Assembly: GCF_036195045.1 (NCBI RefSeq)
Contig: NZ_CP108100.1
Coordinates: forward strand, 3,534,001-3,598,000
Direction: 5' to 3'
DNA from: Streptomyces sp. NBC_00236
GTDB taxonomy: Bacteria > Actinomycetota > Actinomycetes > Streptomycetales > Streptomycetaceae
Length of the DNA stretch: 64,000 bases
The translations under genes were made by a program, and so were the position numbers. The notes under the pieces are model-generated. The model saw nothing but the letters and a program-made list of their open reading frames with translations. It was not told the origin of the DNA and did not search any database. Below are positions 51,281-59,571 of this stretch, one piece after another. Positions within the stretch are counted from its first letter, which is position 1. The number at the start of each line of letters is the position of its first letter.

Positions 51281-52491
51281 GCACCGTTCTGATCATCGAG
51301 CCCCGCTCCTCCGGACTGGAACTGGTCACCCGCGCCCATGAACTCGGGCACACCGCCCTCGTACTGACCGCCGGCCTCGGGCCGGGCAGCGCCCCGGCGA
51401 AGGCCGACCGGGTGATCACCGCCGACACCTCCGACCAGGCCGCCGTACTCGACCTCATCCGTACCCTGCACGCCGAGACGCCGCTGGACGCCGTCCTGCC
51501 CGGCTTCGAGCACTTCGTCTCGCTCGCCGCCCACGCCGCCGCCGCGCTCGGCCTGCCCGGCATCGACCCGGCGGGAGTGGAGTTCCTGCGCCACAAGCAC
51601 CGGATGCGCCGGGCCGTGGACGCGGCGGGCCTCGACCAGCCCCGGTACCGGATCGTCTCCGGCGCACGGTCGGCCGCCGCCGCCTACGCGGAACTCGGAC
51701 CGGTGTGCGTGGTCAAGCCGGTCGACCAGTCGGGAAGCCTCGACGTCCGCAGGGCCGGCACCGGGGCGGAGACCGTGGCCGCGTTCCGCAGGGCGCTGCG
51801 CTCCGGCCGGGCCGACGGCTCGCGCGGCGGTCTCGGACTGGTGCTGGTCGAGGAGTACGTCGAGGGGCCCGAGTACAGCGTCGAGGGGTACGTCGAGGAC
51901 GGCCAGGTGCACATCCTCGGCATCACCGAGAAGATCCTGGGGGCCGAACCGCACTTCGTCGAGGTCGGGCACATCGTGCCCGCCCAGCTGAGGACGACGG
52001 CGGCCCGGGAGATCAGGACCTACATCGCCCGCGTGCTGGACGCCGTCGCCCTGGGCATCGGGCCCTTCCACGCCGAACTGCGGATGTCCGCGCGCGGCCC
52101 GCTGCTGATGGAGGTCGCGGCCCGGCTGCCCGGCGACCGCATCCCCGACCTGCTGCGCCTGGCCTGCGGCCACGATCTGTACGAGATCATGCTGCGCTGC
52201 TACCTGGGCCTGCCCAACCCCGAACCGGCCGTGTCCCGTACCGGCGCCCGGGCCGGCATCCGCTACTTCCTGCGTCCCGGCCTCGACACCTACCGCGAGT
52301 TCCGCGTCGACCCGGTGATCGAGTCCGATCCGCGGGTGCGCGAGATAGGTGTCCTCCTGCCGCCGGGCAGCGCCCTGCCGGATCCCGGCAGCTCGGCGGG
52401 CCGGCTCGGTTACGTGCTCGCCGCGGGCGCCTCGTACCGGGAGACGGCGAGCGTGCTGCGACGCGCCGAACGTGCCGTGACCTTCAGCTGA
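51277..52491 (+). CDS. ATP-grasp ligase (first of two)
   Basis: The 404-aa ATP-grasp protein has a pre-ATP-grasp N-terminal domain (VLIIEPRSSGLELVTRAHELGH) and then CVVKPVDQSGS (Lys phosphate loop), LVEEYVEGPEYSVEGYV and GPLLMEVAARLPGDRIPDLL with the Mg-binding Glu. These enzymes activate a carboxylate as acyl phosphate and form an amide with an amine. It is coupled to the Gfo/Idh gene and followed 49 bases later by a second ATP-grasp gene. Confidence 0.9.
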   Translation: MSTVLIIEPRSSGLELVTRAHELGHTALVLTAGLGPGSAPAKADRVITADTSDQAAVLDLIRTLHAETPLDAVLPGFEHFVSLAAHAAAALGLPGIDPAGVEFLRHKHRMRRAVDAAGLDQPRYRIVSGARSAAAAYAELGPVCVVKPVDQSGSLDVRRAGTGAETVAAFRRALRSGRADGSRGGLGLVLVEEYVEGPEYSVEGYVEDGQVHILGITEKILGAEPHFVEVGHIVPAQLRTTAAREIRTYIARVLDAVALGIGPFHAELRMSARGPLLMEVAARLPGDRIPDLLRLACGHDLYEIMLRCYLGLPNPEPAVSRTGARAGIRYFLRPGLDTYREFRVDPVIESDPRVREIGVLLPPGSALPDPGSSAGRLGYVLAAGASYRETASVLRRAERAVTFS

Positions 52492-52540
52492 GCCGTCCGA
52501 GCCATCCAGAGCACCTGTCCACGAACCATCCGGAGACCCG

Positions 52541-53824
52541 ATGAACCGCCATGTCCTCATCATCAACCGCTGGACCAACTCCTTTGCCGAGTACCACCGT
52601 TACCTCGACCACACCGCCGATCGCGTCGCCTATCTGACCACTGCGGCGGGCCGTCCGCCGCTCGACGAGGAGCTGGCCGAGGACATCCGTGTGCTCTCCG
52701 ATCTCTCCGACACCGCCGAGGTCCTGGCACAGACCACTCAACTCGTCGAGCAGTACGGCCCGTTCACGCATGTCCTCGCGCTCTCCGAGTTCGACCTGGA
52801 GCCCGCGGGCGAGATCCGCCGGCACTTCGGCATCCCCGGCCGCGGCCCCGAGGAGGTCGCCGCCGTCCGGGACAAGGTCGTGATGAAGGGCCTGGTCGCG
52901 GCGGCCGGCCTGCGGGTGCCCGCCTTCGCGGAGACGCCCACGGCCGGTCTGGTGCGGGAGTTCGCCGCACGGCACGGCTATCCGTTCGTCCTCAAGCCGC
53001 GCGCGGGCGCCGACAGCCAGGGCGTGCACGTGGTGCGCTCCGAGGCACAGCTGGACACCCTGCTGAGCGTTGCCGGGCTCGCCGACGCCCAGTGCGAGGA
53101 GTTCATCGACGGGGCGCTCTACCAGATCGACGGGGTGGTGCAGGGCGGCAGGCTGCTCACCTCACGCGCCTGGCGCTGCGGCGGCAGCTGCCTCGACTTC
53201 GCCACCGGCACGGCCTTCAGCTCGGTCGCCAACGACGACCGGGACTTCGAGCAGCGGGTGACCGACTTCGCCGAGCGCGTCTGCGCCGCCCTGGACCTCA
53301 CCGACGACGTCTTCCACCTGGAGGTCTTCCGTGCCCCGCGGCCCTCGGGCGACGGCGACGACCTGGTGTTCCTGGAGATCGGGGCACGGGCCGGCGGCGG
53401 TCAGGTCCGGGTCATCTGGGAGGAGGTCTACGGGGTCGATCTGGTCGCCGCCTCCGCACGGGTGCAGCTCGGCGACGACGTGACGATCGCGCCGATGGAC
53501 CTGGACGGTCCGGTCGCCGGGTATCTGATGATGCCCGAGCCTCCCGTACGCCCCGCCGTCGTGGACGCGGTGACCTCGCTGGTGGGCCAGGTGCCCGCGC
53601 TCTGCTCGGAGACCCTGCCGCCGCCCGGCACCGTGCTCAGCGGCAACGGCGGCGCCGTCCACACCGCCGGCACGTTCCGCTACCGGGCGGAGCGCTCGGA
53701 GCAGGTCGAGGAGGCCATCCGGCAGACGCTCGCCGCCTACCGGCTCGACTGGCACCCGCAGGGCGAGCAGCCGGCCGACGCCCGGGGCCCGGCAAGCCGG
53801 GAGGCCGTCCATGTCGTCGGCTGA
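52541..53824 (+). CDS. ATP-grasp ligase (second of two)
   Basis: The 427-aa ATP-grasp protein starts with a distinct pre-domain (HVLIINRWTNSFAEYHRYLDH) and has PFVLKPRAGADSQGVHVV (Lys loop), QCEEFIDGALYQIDGVVQ and DDLVFLEIGARAGGGQV (Mg-binding Glu). It differs enough from the first ligase to act on another substrate. It overlaps the MFS start by 14 bases, so ligase and exporter are co-translated. A CGGAGACCCG sequence precedes the ATG. Confidence 0.9.
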   Translation: MNRHVLIINRWTNSFAEYHRYLDHTADRVAYLTTAAGRPPLDEELAEDIRVLSDLSDTAEVLAQTTQLVEQYGPFTHVLALSEFDLEPAGEIRRHFGIPGRGPEEVAAVRDKVVMKGLVAAAGLRVPAFAETPTAGLVREFAARHGYPFVLKPRAGADSQGVHVVRSEAQLDTLLSVAGLADAQCEEFIDGALYQIDGVVQGGRLLTSRAWRCGGSCLDFATGTAFSSVANDDRDFEQRVTDFAERVCAALDLTDDVFHLEVFRAPRPSGDGDDLVFLEIGARAGGGQVRVIWEEVYGVDLVAASARVQLGDDVTIAPMDLDGPVAGYLMMPEPPVRPAVVDAVTSLVGQVPALCSETLPPPGTVLSGNGGAVHTAGTFRYRAERSEQVEEAIRQTLAAYRLDWHPQGEQPADARGPASREAVHVVG

Positions 53825-55088
53825 GCTCCTCGACCGGGCCGGACCCCCGGCCCCAGAACCGCCGCCCCGCGGACTCTGGCACCACCGGGACTTCCGCAGG
53901 CTGTGGGCCGGACAGACGGTCTCCCTGCTCGGCTCCCGGGTCACCGAACTGGCCCTGCCGGTCACCGCGATCGTGCTGCTCGACGCGAGCCCGGCCCAGC
54001 TGGGACTGCTGAACAGCGCCCAGTACCTGCCGGTGCTGTGCGTGACCCTGTTCGCCGGGGTGCTGGCCGACCGGGTGCGCCGCCGTCCGCTCCTGATCAC
54101 CGCCAACCTCGGGCGGGCCGCGATCCTCACCGCGGTGCCGCTGCTCGCCTGGCTGGGCGGGCTCGGCATCTGGGCCCTGTGTGCCGTGGCGTTCGCGACC
54201 GGGGTGCTCACCGCCCTGTTCGACGTGGCGTACCAGGCCTATGTGCCGTCCCTGGTGGCCAAGGAGCAGCTGGTCGAGGGCAACAGCAAGCTCCAGGCCA
54301 GCCGTTCGGTCGCGGAGACCGCCGGGCAGGGACTCGGCGGGACACTGATCCAGGTGCTCACCGCGCCCGTCGCCATCCTGGTCGACTGCCTGGGCTATCT
54401 CTTCGGCGCGGCCATGCTGCTGCGGATCCGCACCCCGGAGACCCGGCCGGTCCGCGCGGCCGGTGGCCGGTCCTCGGTGCGCAAGGACATCGCCGCGGGG
54501 CTGCGCATGACGCTGAACAGCCGGCTGCTGCGCGTGATCATGCTGCACGCCTCCTTGTACAACCTGCTCTGGGACGTCGTCCTGGTCGTCTTCCCGCTCT
54601 ACGCCCTCCGCGTCCTGCACCTCGGCCCGGCCGGCCTCGGCATGGTCATCGCGGTCGGCAGTATCGGCGCGTTCGGCGGCGCACTGTCCGCGGGCCGGCT
54701 GGGGAAGCGGCTCGGGGTGGGCCGCGCGATGGTGTCCGGCATGGCGGTCGCCTCCTCGGCGACCCTGCTGCTGCCGCTGGCGGCCGGTGCCGGCACCGGG
54801 GCCGGATACGCGCTCCTCGGCATCAGCTACGTCCTCAACGGCTTCGGCATCGCGATCTTCAACATCCACTCGATCACGCTGCGCCAGGCCACCGTGCCCC
54901 CCGAACTCATCGGCCGGGTCAGCGCCACCTTCCGGTTCCTCACCTGGGCGGTGATCCCGGTGGGCGGGCTGCTCGGCGGGCTGCTCGCGTCCGCGGCCGG
55001 TCCGCGGACCGCACTGGCCCTGACGGCGGGCGGGCTGACCGCGGCGGCGGTGGTCTTCCTGTGCTCCCGTACCGCCGTCCGCTCGTAG
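53811..55088 (+). CDS. MFS exporter, EntS/DHA3-like (12-helix)
   Basis: The 425-aa protein has about 12 helices, motif A LADRVRRRPLLITANLGR after helix 2, and the FRRLWAGQTVSLLGSRVTELALP start of the EntS/MefA (DHA3) family that exports siderophores and macrolides. It is the second exporter in the cluster and likely serves the module B product. A 14-base overlap links it to the ATP-grasp gene. Confidence 0.9.
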   Translation: MSSAELLDRAGPPAPEPPPRGLWHHRDFRRLWAGQTVSLLGSRVTELALPVTAIVLLDASPAQLGLLNSAQYLPVLCVTLFAGVLADRVRRRPLLITANLGRAAILTAVPLLAWLGGLGIWALCAVAFATGVLTALFDVAYQAYVPSLVAKEQLVEGNSKLQASRSVAETAGQGLGGTLIQVLTAPVAILVDCLGYLFGAAMLLRIRTPETRPVRAAGGRSSVRKDIAAGLRMTLNSRLLRVIMLHASLYNLLWDVVLVVFPLYALRVLHLGPAGLGMVIAVGSIGAFGGALSAGRLGKRLGVGRAMVSGMAVASSATLLLPLAAGAGTGAGYALLGISYVLNGFGIAIFNIHSITLRQATVPPELIGRVSATFRFLTWAVIPVGGLLGGLLASAAGPRTALALTAGGLTAAAVVFLCSRTAVRS

Positions 55089-55168
55089 CAGCCCGGCCTG
55101 ACAGCATTGATGATCCCGACAGCATCGATGTCCCCGTTCCCGTCCCCGTTCCGGATCCAGGAGAAGAC

Positions 55169-55771
55169 ATGTACGTCAAGGTATGCGGTCTGAGCCGCCC
55201 GCAGGACGTGGCGGCCGCCGTCGAGGCCGGGGCCGACGCGATCGGCTTCGTCCTCACGCCGAGCCCTCGCCAGGTCGCCCCCGCCGACGTCCGCGCGCTG
55301 GCCGCGCTGGTGCCGGAGGGAACCGCCACGGTCGCCGTGTTCCGCGGGGAGCCGCTCGACGAGGTGCGCCGGGCCGCCGCCGAGGCGGGCGTCGACACCG
55401 TGCAGCTGCACGGGGCGGAGCCCCCCGAGGCGTTCGCCGCGCTGCGCGCCGACGGGTTCCGGCTGATCCGGGCCACCTCGCCGGAGGGCGGGGCACCGCT
55501 GGAGACCGGTGCGTACGGCGAGGACCTGCTGATCATCGACTCACCCCGGCCCGGTTCCGGGGAACGCTGGGACCCGGCCGCGCTCGGCGTCTCCCCCACC
55601 GGCCCGTGGCTCCTCGCCGGCGGTCTCGCCCCGGACAACGTCGCCGGGGCCGTCGCCGGCCTGCGGCCCTGGGGAGTGGACGTCTCCAGCGGCGTCGAGC
55701 GCACCCGCGGAGTCAAGGACCCGGAGCTGATCAGGCAGTTCGTGGCCGCGGCCAAAAAGGCGGCGGCATGA
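55169..55771 (+). CDS. trpF: Phosphoribosylanthranilate isomerase-like protein
   Basis: The 200-aa TIM-barrel protein has the TrpF signatures KVCGLSRPQDV (general base Cys6), TVQLHG, LIID (general acid Asp124) and LLAGGLAPDNV. TrpF isomerises phosphoribosylanthranilate in tryptophan synthesis. Streptomyces normally uses bifunctional PriA for this step, so a separate TrpF inside a cluster points to specialised metabolism. The catalytic residues are intact. No TrpD, TrpC or TrpA/B is in the window. AGGAGAA lies upstream of the ATG. Confidence 0.88.
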   Translation: MYVKVCGLSRPQDVAAAVEAGADAIGFVLTPSPRQVAPADVRALAALVPEGTATVAVFRGEPLDEVRRAAAEAGVDTVQLHGAEPPEAFAALRADGFRLIRATSPEGGAPLETGAYGEDLLIIDSPRPGSGERWDPAALGVSPTGPWLLAGGLAPDNVAGAVAGLRPWGVDVSSGVERTRGVKDPELIRQFVAAAKKAAA

Positions 55772-55957
55772 CCCACGCGGCCCGCCGGGCACTGCCACCA
55801 AGTGCGGAGGGACTGTCTCCTAAGGCTAATTGAGGGCGCATCGGTGCGGACCGCAGTATCGGATTGCCGCTTCCCGGACGCGTACGGGCGCACCCGGCCA
55901 CGTGCCCGGTGCACGGCACTGACGTCCACCGCACCCGCCGAATCACCTGGGGGATCC

Positions 55958-57532
55958 ATGTGGCTGCCCACATCCGGGAAGCACCGCGACTTCATCGAGC
56001 GCTATCTGACGCTGCACGACCGGTACACCGCGGGTGAACTCGGCGAGGAGGAGTGGCGTACCTGGGCGCAGCGGCAGCTGCGCGCGGTCGTCGCGCTCGC
56101 GCAGGAGGGCTCGCCCTTCTACGCACGGCACCTGGCCGGCGTGCCGGCCGGCCGGCTCACCCTCGACGACGTGCGCTCGCTGCCCTTCACCACGAAGGAC
56201 CACCTGCGCACGGCCATGTCCGACGTCCTGAGCCGCGATCTCGACGAGGCCTGCTTCTTCTACGAGACCACCGGCACCACCGGACCGGCCACGCCCTGTC
56301 CCCGTGACCCGCGCGAGGTGATCGCCTCCAACGCCCATGTGACGGAGAGCTGGCGGAACATCTTCACGGACGTCTTCGGCGACCGGGCCCCGCGCGTCGG
56401 CGTGATGGGTCCCACCGAGGTGCACTCGCTCGGCGACACCCTGGGTGACGTGGCCCGTAACGTGGGTTCGGCCGTCGCCAAGATCTGGCCGTACTCCCCC
56501 GTCATCGGCTTCCCCAAGGCCCTTCAGCTGATGCGGGACCTGGCCCTGGACGTCGTGTTCTGCACACCGAACGTGGCGCTCTCGCTGGCGCGGGCCGCCC
56601 GTGAGCAGGGGCTCGACCCGCGCCGCGACTTCGCCGTGAAGGTCTTCCTGGTCACCGGGGAGATGTGCACCCCCGACCTGGCCCGCCAGATCGACCAGGC
56701 CTGGGGCGCGCGGACGTACAACGCGCTCTACGGCTCCCAGGAGACCCTGGTCATCGCCTCGGCCTGCGCACACGGCCGGCTCCACCTGGCCCGGCCCAAC
56801 TACATCGCCGAGCTCGTCGATCCGGACACCGGCGCCGCACTCGGCGACCGGGGTACCGGGGAGCTCGTCGTCACCATGCTGATCGACGGCATCAAGCCGC
56901 TGATCCGCTACCGGACCGGCGACCTGGTCGAGCTCTCCGACAACGTGTGCGGCTGCGGCATCCGGGGCCCCGTCATGCGGGTCGTCGGCCGCACCCGCGA
57001 CCGGATCGTGCTCGGCGGTCACAGCTTCCAGGCCTGGCAGATCGAGCAGGCCGTCCTGCGCCGGATCGACCACAGCTACGGCTACCAGGTCGTCATCGAC
57101 CGGGCCGAGGACGGCGAGGACCTGATCACCGTCCGGCTCGACCTGCCCGACGGGCGCGTGCAGGGGCCAGGTCCTGTACGGAGTTCCAGCGCGGGAGAAG
57201 GAGCGGTGTCCGGTGCCGTCGGATCCAAGGCGGAGGAGGGAGTGATGGCGGAGCCCTCGCGACTGACGACAACGCCGGAGGCGGCGGTGCCGGACGCCGT
57301 GACGCCGCGGGGGAACTCCGTACAGGGCCTGGAGGCCGCCCACGCGGCACGGGTCGCCGACGCGCTCGGGGTGCGCTGCCGGGTGGAGCTGCCGAGCGAA
57401 CTGGACCCGGTCACCACGACCGGCGCCTTCGTCAGCTGGAAGGCGGCGCGCATCCACGACCGGCGTGCGCCCATCGACCACGAGACGGCAGCCGCCCGCC
57501 GGCTCGCCGGGGCCCGGGGGCACCGCGCATGA
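55958..57532 (+). CDS. PaaK-like adenylate-forming ligase carrying an in-frame repeat insertion
   Basis: The 524-aa protein resembles the phenylacetate-CoA ligase / coenzyme F390 synthetase family: FYETTGTTGPATPCPRDP (ATP loop), YNALYGSQETLVIASAC, IRYRTGDLVELSDNVCGCG, and MRVVGRTRDRIVLGGHSF before the C-terminal domain. It activates an aryl or alkyl carboxylate as acyl-AMP or acyl-CoA, plausibly an aminobenzoate given the anthranilate-synthase genes. After DLPDGRVQG, about 54 residues of Ser/Ala/Glu-rich sequence are encoded by the 166-bp repeat (57167-57332), then the domain resumes at LEAAHAARVADALG. Whether the protein is still active is unclear. ATG 55958 follows GGGGGATCC. Confidence 0.83.
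   Translation: MWLPTSGKHRDFIERYLTLHDRYTAGELGEEEWRTWAQRQLRAVVALAQEGSPFYARHLAGVPAGRLTLDDVRSLPFTTKDHLRTAMSDVLSRDLDEACFFYETTGTTGPATPCPRDPREVIASNAHVTESWRNIFTDVFGDRAPRVGVMGPTEVHSLGDTLGDVARNVGSAVAKIWPYSPVIGFPKALQLMRDLALDVVFCTPNVALSLARAAREQGLDPRRDFAVKVFLVTGEMCTPDLARQIDQAWGARTYNALYGSQETLVIASACAHGRLHLARPNYIAELVDPDTGAALGDRGTGELVVTMLIDGIKPLIRYRTGDLVELSDNVCGCGIRGPVMRVVGRTRDRIVLGGHSFQAWQIEQAVLRRIDHSYGYQVVIDRAEDGEDLITVRLDLPDGRVQGPGPVRSSSAGEGAVSGAVGSKAEEGVMAEPSRLTTTPEAAVPDAVTPRGNSVQGLEAAHAARVADALGVRCRVELPSELDPVTTTGAFVSWKAARIHDRRAPIDHETAAARRLAGARGHRA
57167..57332. repeat. 166-bp inverted-repeat-flanked element, copy 2, inside the ligase gene
   Basis: Terminal inverted repeats of 21 bp (57167-57187 and 57312-57332) match except at one position, which would be a G-U pair in RNA. 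AAGGCGGAGGA (57227-57237), ATGGCGGAGCC and GACGACAACGCCG (57265-57277) occur at the same offsets as in the copy at 6260-6425, and both copies are exactly 166 bp. All three reading positions needed by the ligase frame are free of stops, and removing 162 bases would restore DGRVQG-LEAA. The terminal repeats differ from copy 1 in sequence yet remain paired. Confidence 0.82.
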
Positions 57533-58251
57533 CCGAGCCCCTGCTCCGCGCCCAGGACGTCCTCGGCGCCGACTCCGACGCCGACACGACGCCGTTCCCC
57601 ATCCTGTGGGAGCCCGCCCGGATACCCCACTCGCCGCTGCTGCGGCCCGGCACCCTGCGGGTCGGCACGCTCGGCCCGGACGGCACCACGTCGATGGTCG
57701 CCCTCTCCCGTCTCGGGTACCGGCTGGCCCACCTCGGCGGCCCCGTCGTGGAGCCCGTGCCGTACGACTCCTTCGAGGAACTGCTCGCCGCCGTCGGCAG
57801 CCGCGGTGGTCCCGCCTACGCCCTGGTGCCGGGGGCCGCCGAGTGCGCGACCCGCTTCTTCTGGTCGCCCCGGCTGCGGCTGGACGCCACCTTCTCCTCA
57901 CCGACCCCCGAGTACGGCATCGCCTCCGGTCCTTCGGGGCTGCGTGAGGGCATCCTGCGCCTCGCGACCCTGCACGAGACCCGCCGTCTGGTGGAGCTGC
58001 TCGACGGGGCCGAGGGGGGCCGGGGCGGGTACGACATCGCCTGGGTGCCCGCCGAGTCCACGATCCACGCCGCCCAGCTCGTCGCCGAGGGGCGCGCGGA
58101 CGCCGCCGTCACCAACGAACCGGGGCGCGCCCGGCACCAGCTGGAGTTCCAGGTCTCACGGCCGGGTGTCCCCATGGTGTGGATGGTGTTCGGGCCCGCG
58201 GTACTCGCCCGCTCCGAGGGTGCCCGGCCGTCCGTGGGGAGCCGGCCGTGA
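57529..58251 (+). CDS. Prephenate dehydratase-like (PBP2-fold) protein
   Basis: The 240-aa protein has VGTLGPDGTTSMVAL (about 45-59), like the G-x-x-G-T-x-S start of prephenate dehydratase, and CATRFFW with a TRF motif at 108-110, though earlier than in the true enzyme. The C-terminal lobe (GLREGILRLATLHETRRL, IHAAQLVAEGRADAAVTN) completes a two-lobed periplasmic-binding-type fold. It may act on a chorismate-derived or aryl substrate, or be a non-catalytic binder. It overlaps the ligase stop (ATGA) and the amidohydrolase start (GTGA), so the three are made together. Confidence 0.65.
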   Translation: MTEPLLRAQDVLGADSDADTTPFPILWEPARIPHSPLLRPGTLRVGTLGPDGTTSMVALSRLGYRLAHLGGPVVEPVPYDSFEELLAAVGSRGGPAYALVPGAAECATRFFWSPRLRLDATFSSPTPEYGIASGPSGLREGILRLATLHETRRLVELLDGAEGGRGGYDIAWVPAESTIHAAQLVAEGRADAAVTNEPGRARHQLEFQVSRPGVPMVWMVFGPAVLARSEGARPSVGSRP

Positions 58252-59519
58252 CCACTGACCGCCGACTGCTGCTGCACGACGTCACCGTCCAGGAGGGGCT
58301 GGGCCGCGCCTCGCTGCCCGCCCGCTCCGTGCTGGTGTCGGGCGAGCGCATCGAGGCCGTGCTGCCGGCCGCGGAGGCTCCCGCCGAAGGCGACTTCGTC
58401 CGCTGGGACCTGGCCGGGGCCACCGTGCTCCCCGGCATGACGCTGGGCCACACCCACATCGCGTACGTCAATGTCACCACCGGCCGCGAGACGCTGTTCA
58501 AGTACCGGGTGCCCGAGGTCGCGCTGCATGCCGCCCGGCACGCGGCGGACCTGCTGAGCTGCGGTTACACGGCGTTCGTCGGGGCCGGATCGGTCGCCGG
58601 GATCGACATGGCGCTGAAGAACGCCATCGAGGCCGGCGTGATCGCGGGCCCGCGCATCACCCCGTGCAGCCGCGACCTGATGGTGTCGGGCCCGCCGGGA
58701 CGGCGTTCGCCCGAGCTCAAGGAGCGGATGCCGCGCGAGCTGATGCCGGTCGTGGACGTCCTGGGCGATCTGGTGAAGTACACCGAGGAGGAGATCGACG
58801 AGGGCGCCGAGATCATCAAGGTGTTCTCCTCCGGGGACGACACGTTCCCTAACGCCCGTTCCGAGGAACTCCTCTTCACCCGTGAGGAGTTGTCACTCGT
58901 CGTCGAGACCGCGCACCGGCGCGGCGCCCGGGTGCGGGCCCACTCCCGGGGCCTGGCCGGCATCCGCAACGCGCTGGCCGCCGGGGTCGACGTCATCGAC
59001 CACGCCACGTACGCGGACGACCGGGCGCTCGACGAGATCGCCGGGCGGGGCGTGTTCGTGGTGCCGAGCCTGTTCCAGCCGGACCGGCTGCTGGCGCTCG
59101 GGGAGCGGTTCGGCAAGGCTCCCGACTATCTGGAGTCGCTGGACTTCCGGGACGAGATCGAGAACACCCTGCGCTTCCTCCCGACGGCCGAGGGCCGCGG
59201 CATGAAGATCGTGCCGGGTGACGACTTCGGCTTCGCCTGGACCCCGCACGGTACGTACGCGGACGAGCTGGTGATGTACGTGGAGCGGGCCGGGATCGCG
59301 CCCGAGACGGTCATCAAGTGGGCCTGCGCCAACGGGGCCGAGCTCGCCGGACGCGGTGCGGACGCCGGGGTGGTGGCGGCGGGCCGCCTCGCCGACCTGG
59401 TGGTGTGGGACCGCGACCCGGCGGCGGACCTGACGGTGCTCCAGGACAAGGGGGCGCTGCGGTCGGTGCTGGTCGGCGGGCGCCACGCGGCGGGCCCGGT
59501 GGCACCGCCCGCATCCTGA
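58248..59519 (+). CDS. Amidohydrolase-family metal-dependent enzyme
   Basis: The 423-aa protein has the amidohydrolase metal site: GHTH (His68, His70), a probable carboxylated Lys191 in EIIKVFSSG, His232 in RAHSRG, His252 in DHATYAD, and Asp325 in VPGDDFGF. The family cleaves amides or related bonds. In nataxazole-type benzoxazole synthesis an amidohydrolase-like protein instead closes a ring after a ligase step, and here the gene is directly coupled to a PaaK-like ligase. Start GTG 58248. It is the last gene of module B. Confidence 0.88.
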   Translation: MTTDRRLLLHDVTVQEGLGRASLPARSVLVSGERIEAVLPAAEAPAEGDFVRWDLAGATVLPGMTLGHTHIAYVNVTTGRETLFKYRVPEVALHAARHAADLLSCGYTAFVGAGSVAGIDMALKNAIEAGVIAGPRITPCSRDLMVSGPPGRRSPELKERMPRELMPVVDVLGDLVKYTEEEIDEGAEIIKVFSSGDDTFPNARSEELLFTREELSLVVETAHRRGARVRAHSRGLAGIRNALAAGVDVIDHATYADDRALDEIAGRGVFVVPSLFQPDRLLALGERFGKAPDYLESLDFRDEIENTLRFLPTAEGRGMKIVPGDDFGFAWTPHGTYADELVMYVERAGIAPETVIKWACANGAELAGRGADAGVVAAGRLADLVVWDRDPAADLTVLQDKGALRSVLVGGRHAAGPVAPPAS

Positions 59520-59530
59520 ACCATGCGTCC

Positions 59531-59571
59531 GGGCCGGGCTGTTCACCCTGCGGGGCTGAGCAGCCCGGCCC
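59531..59571. terminator. Terminator between modules B and C
   Basis: A perfect 11-bp stem (GGGCCGGGCTG / CAGCCCGGCCC) lies between the convergent amidohydrolase and FMN reductase genes. Its right arm is within the last codons of the reductase gene. Confidence 0.85.

Noticed and set aside
55105-55160. Short repeats GACAGCAT-GATG and CGTTCCCGTCCC before trpF
   Set aside because: They are short, imperfect and only twofold; chance or slippage explains them.
55772-55957. Possible insertion sequence end (CTGTCTCCTAAGGC) between trpF and the ligase gene
   Set aside because: No matching inverted end or target duplication was found in the window, and no transposase remnant.
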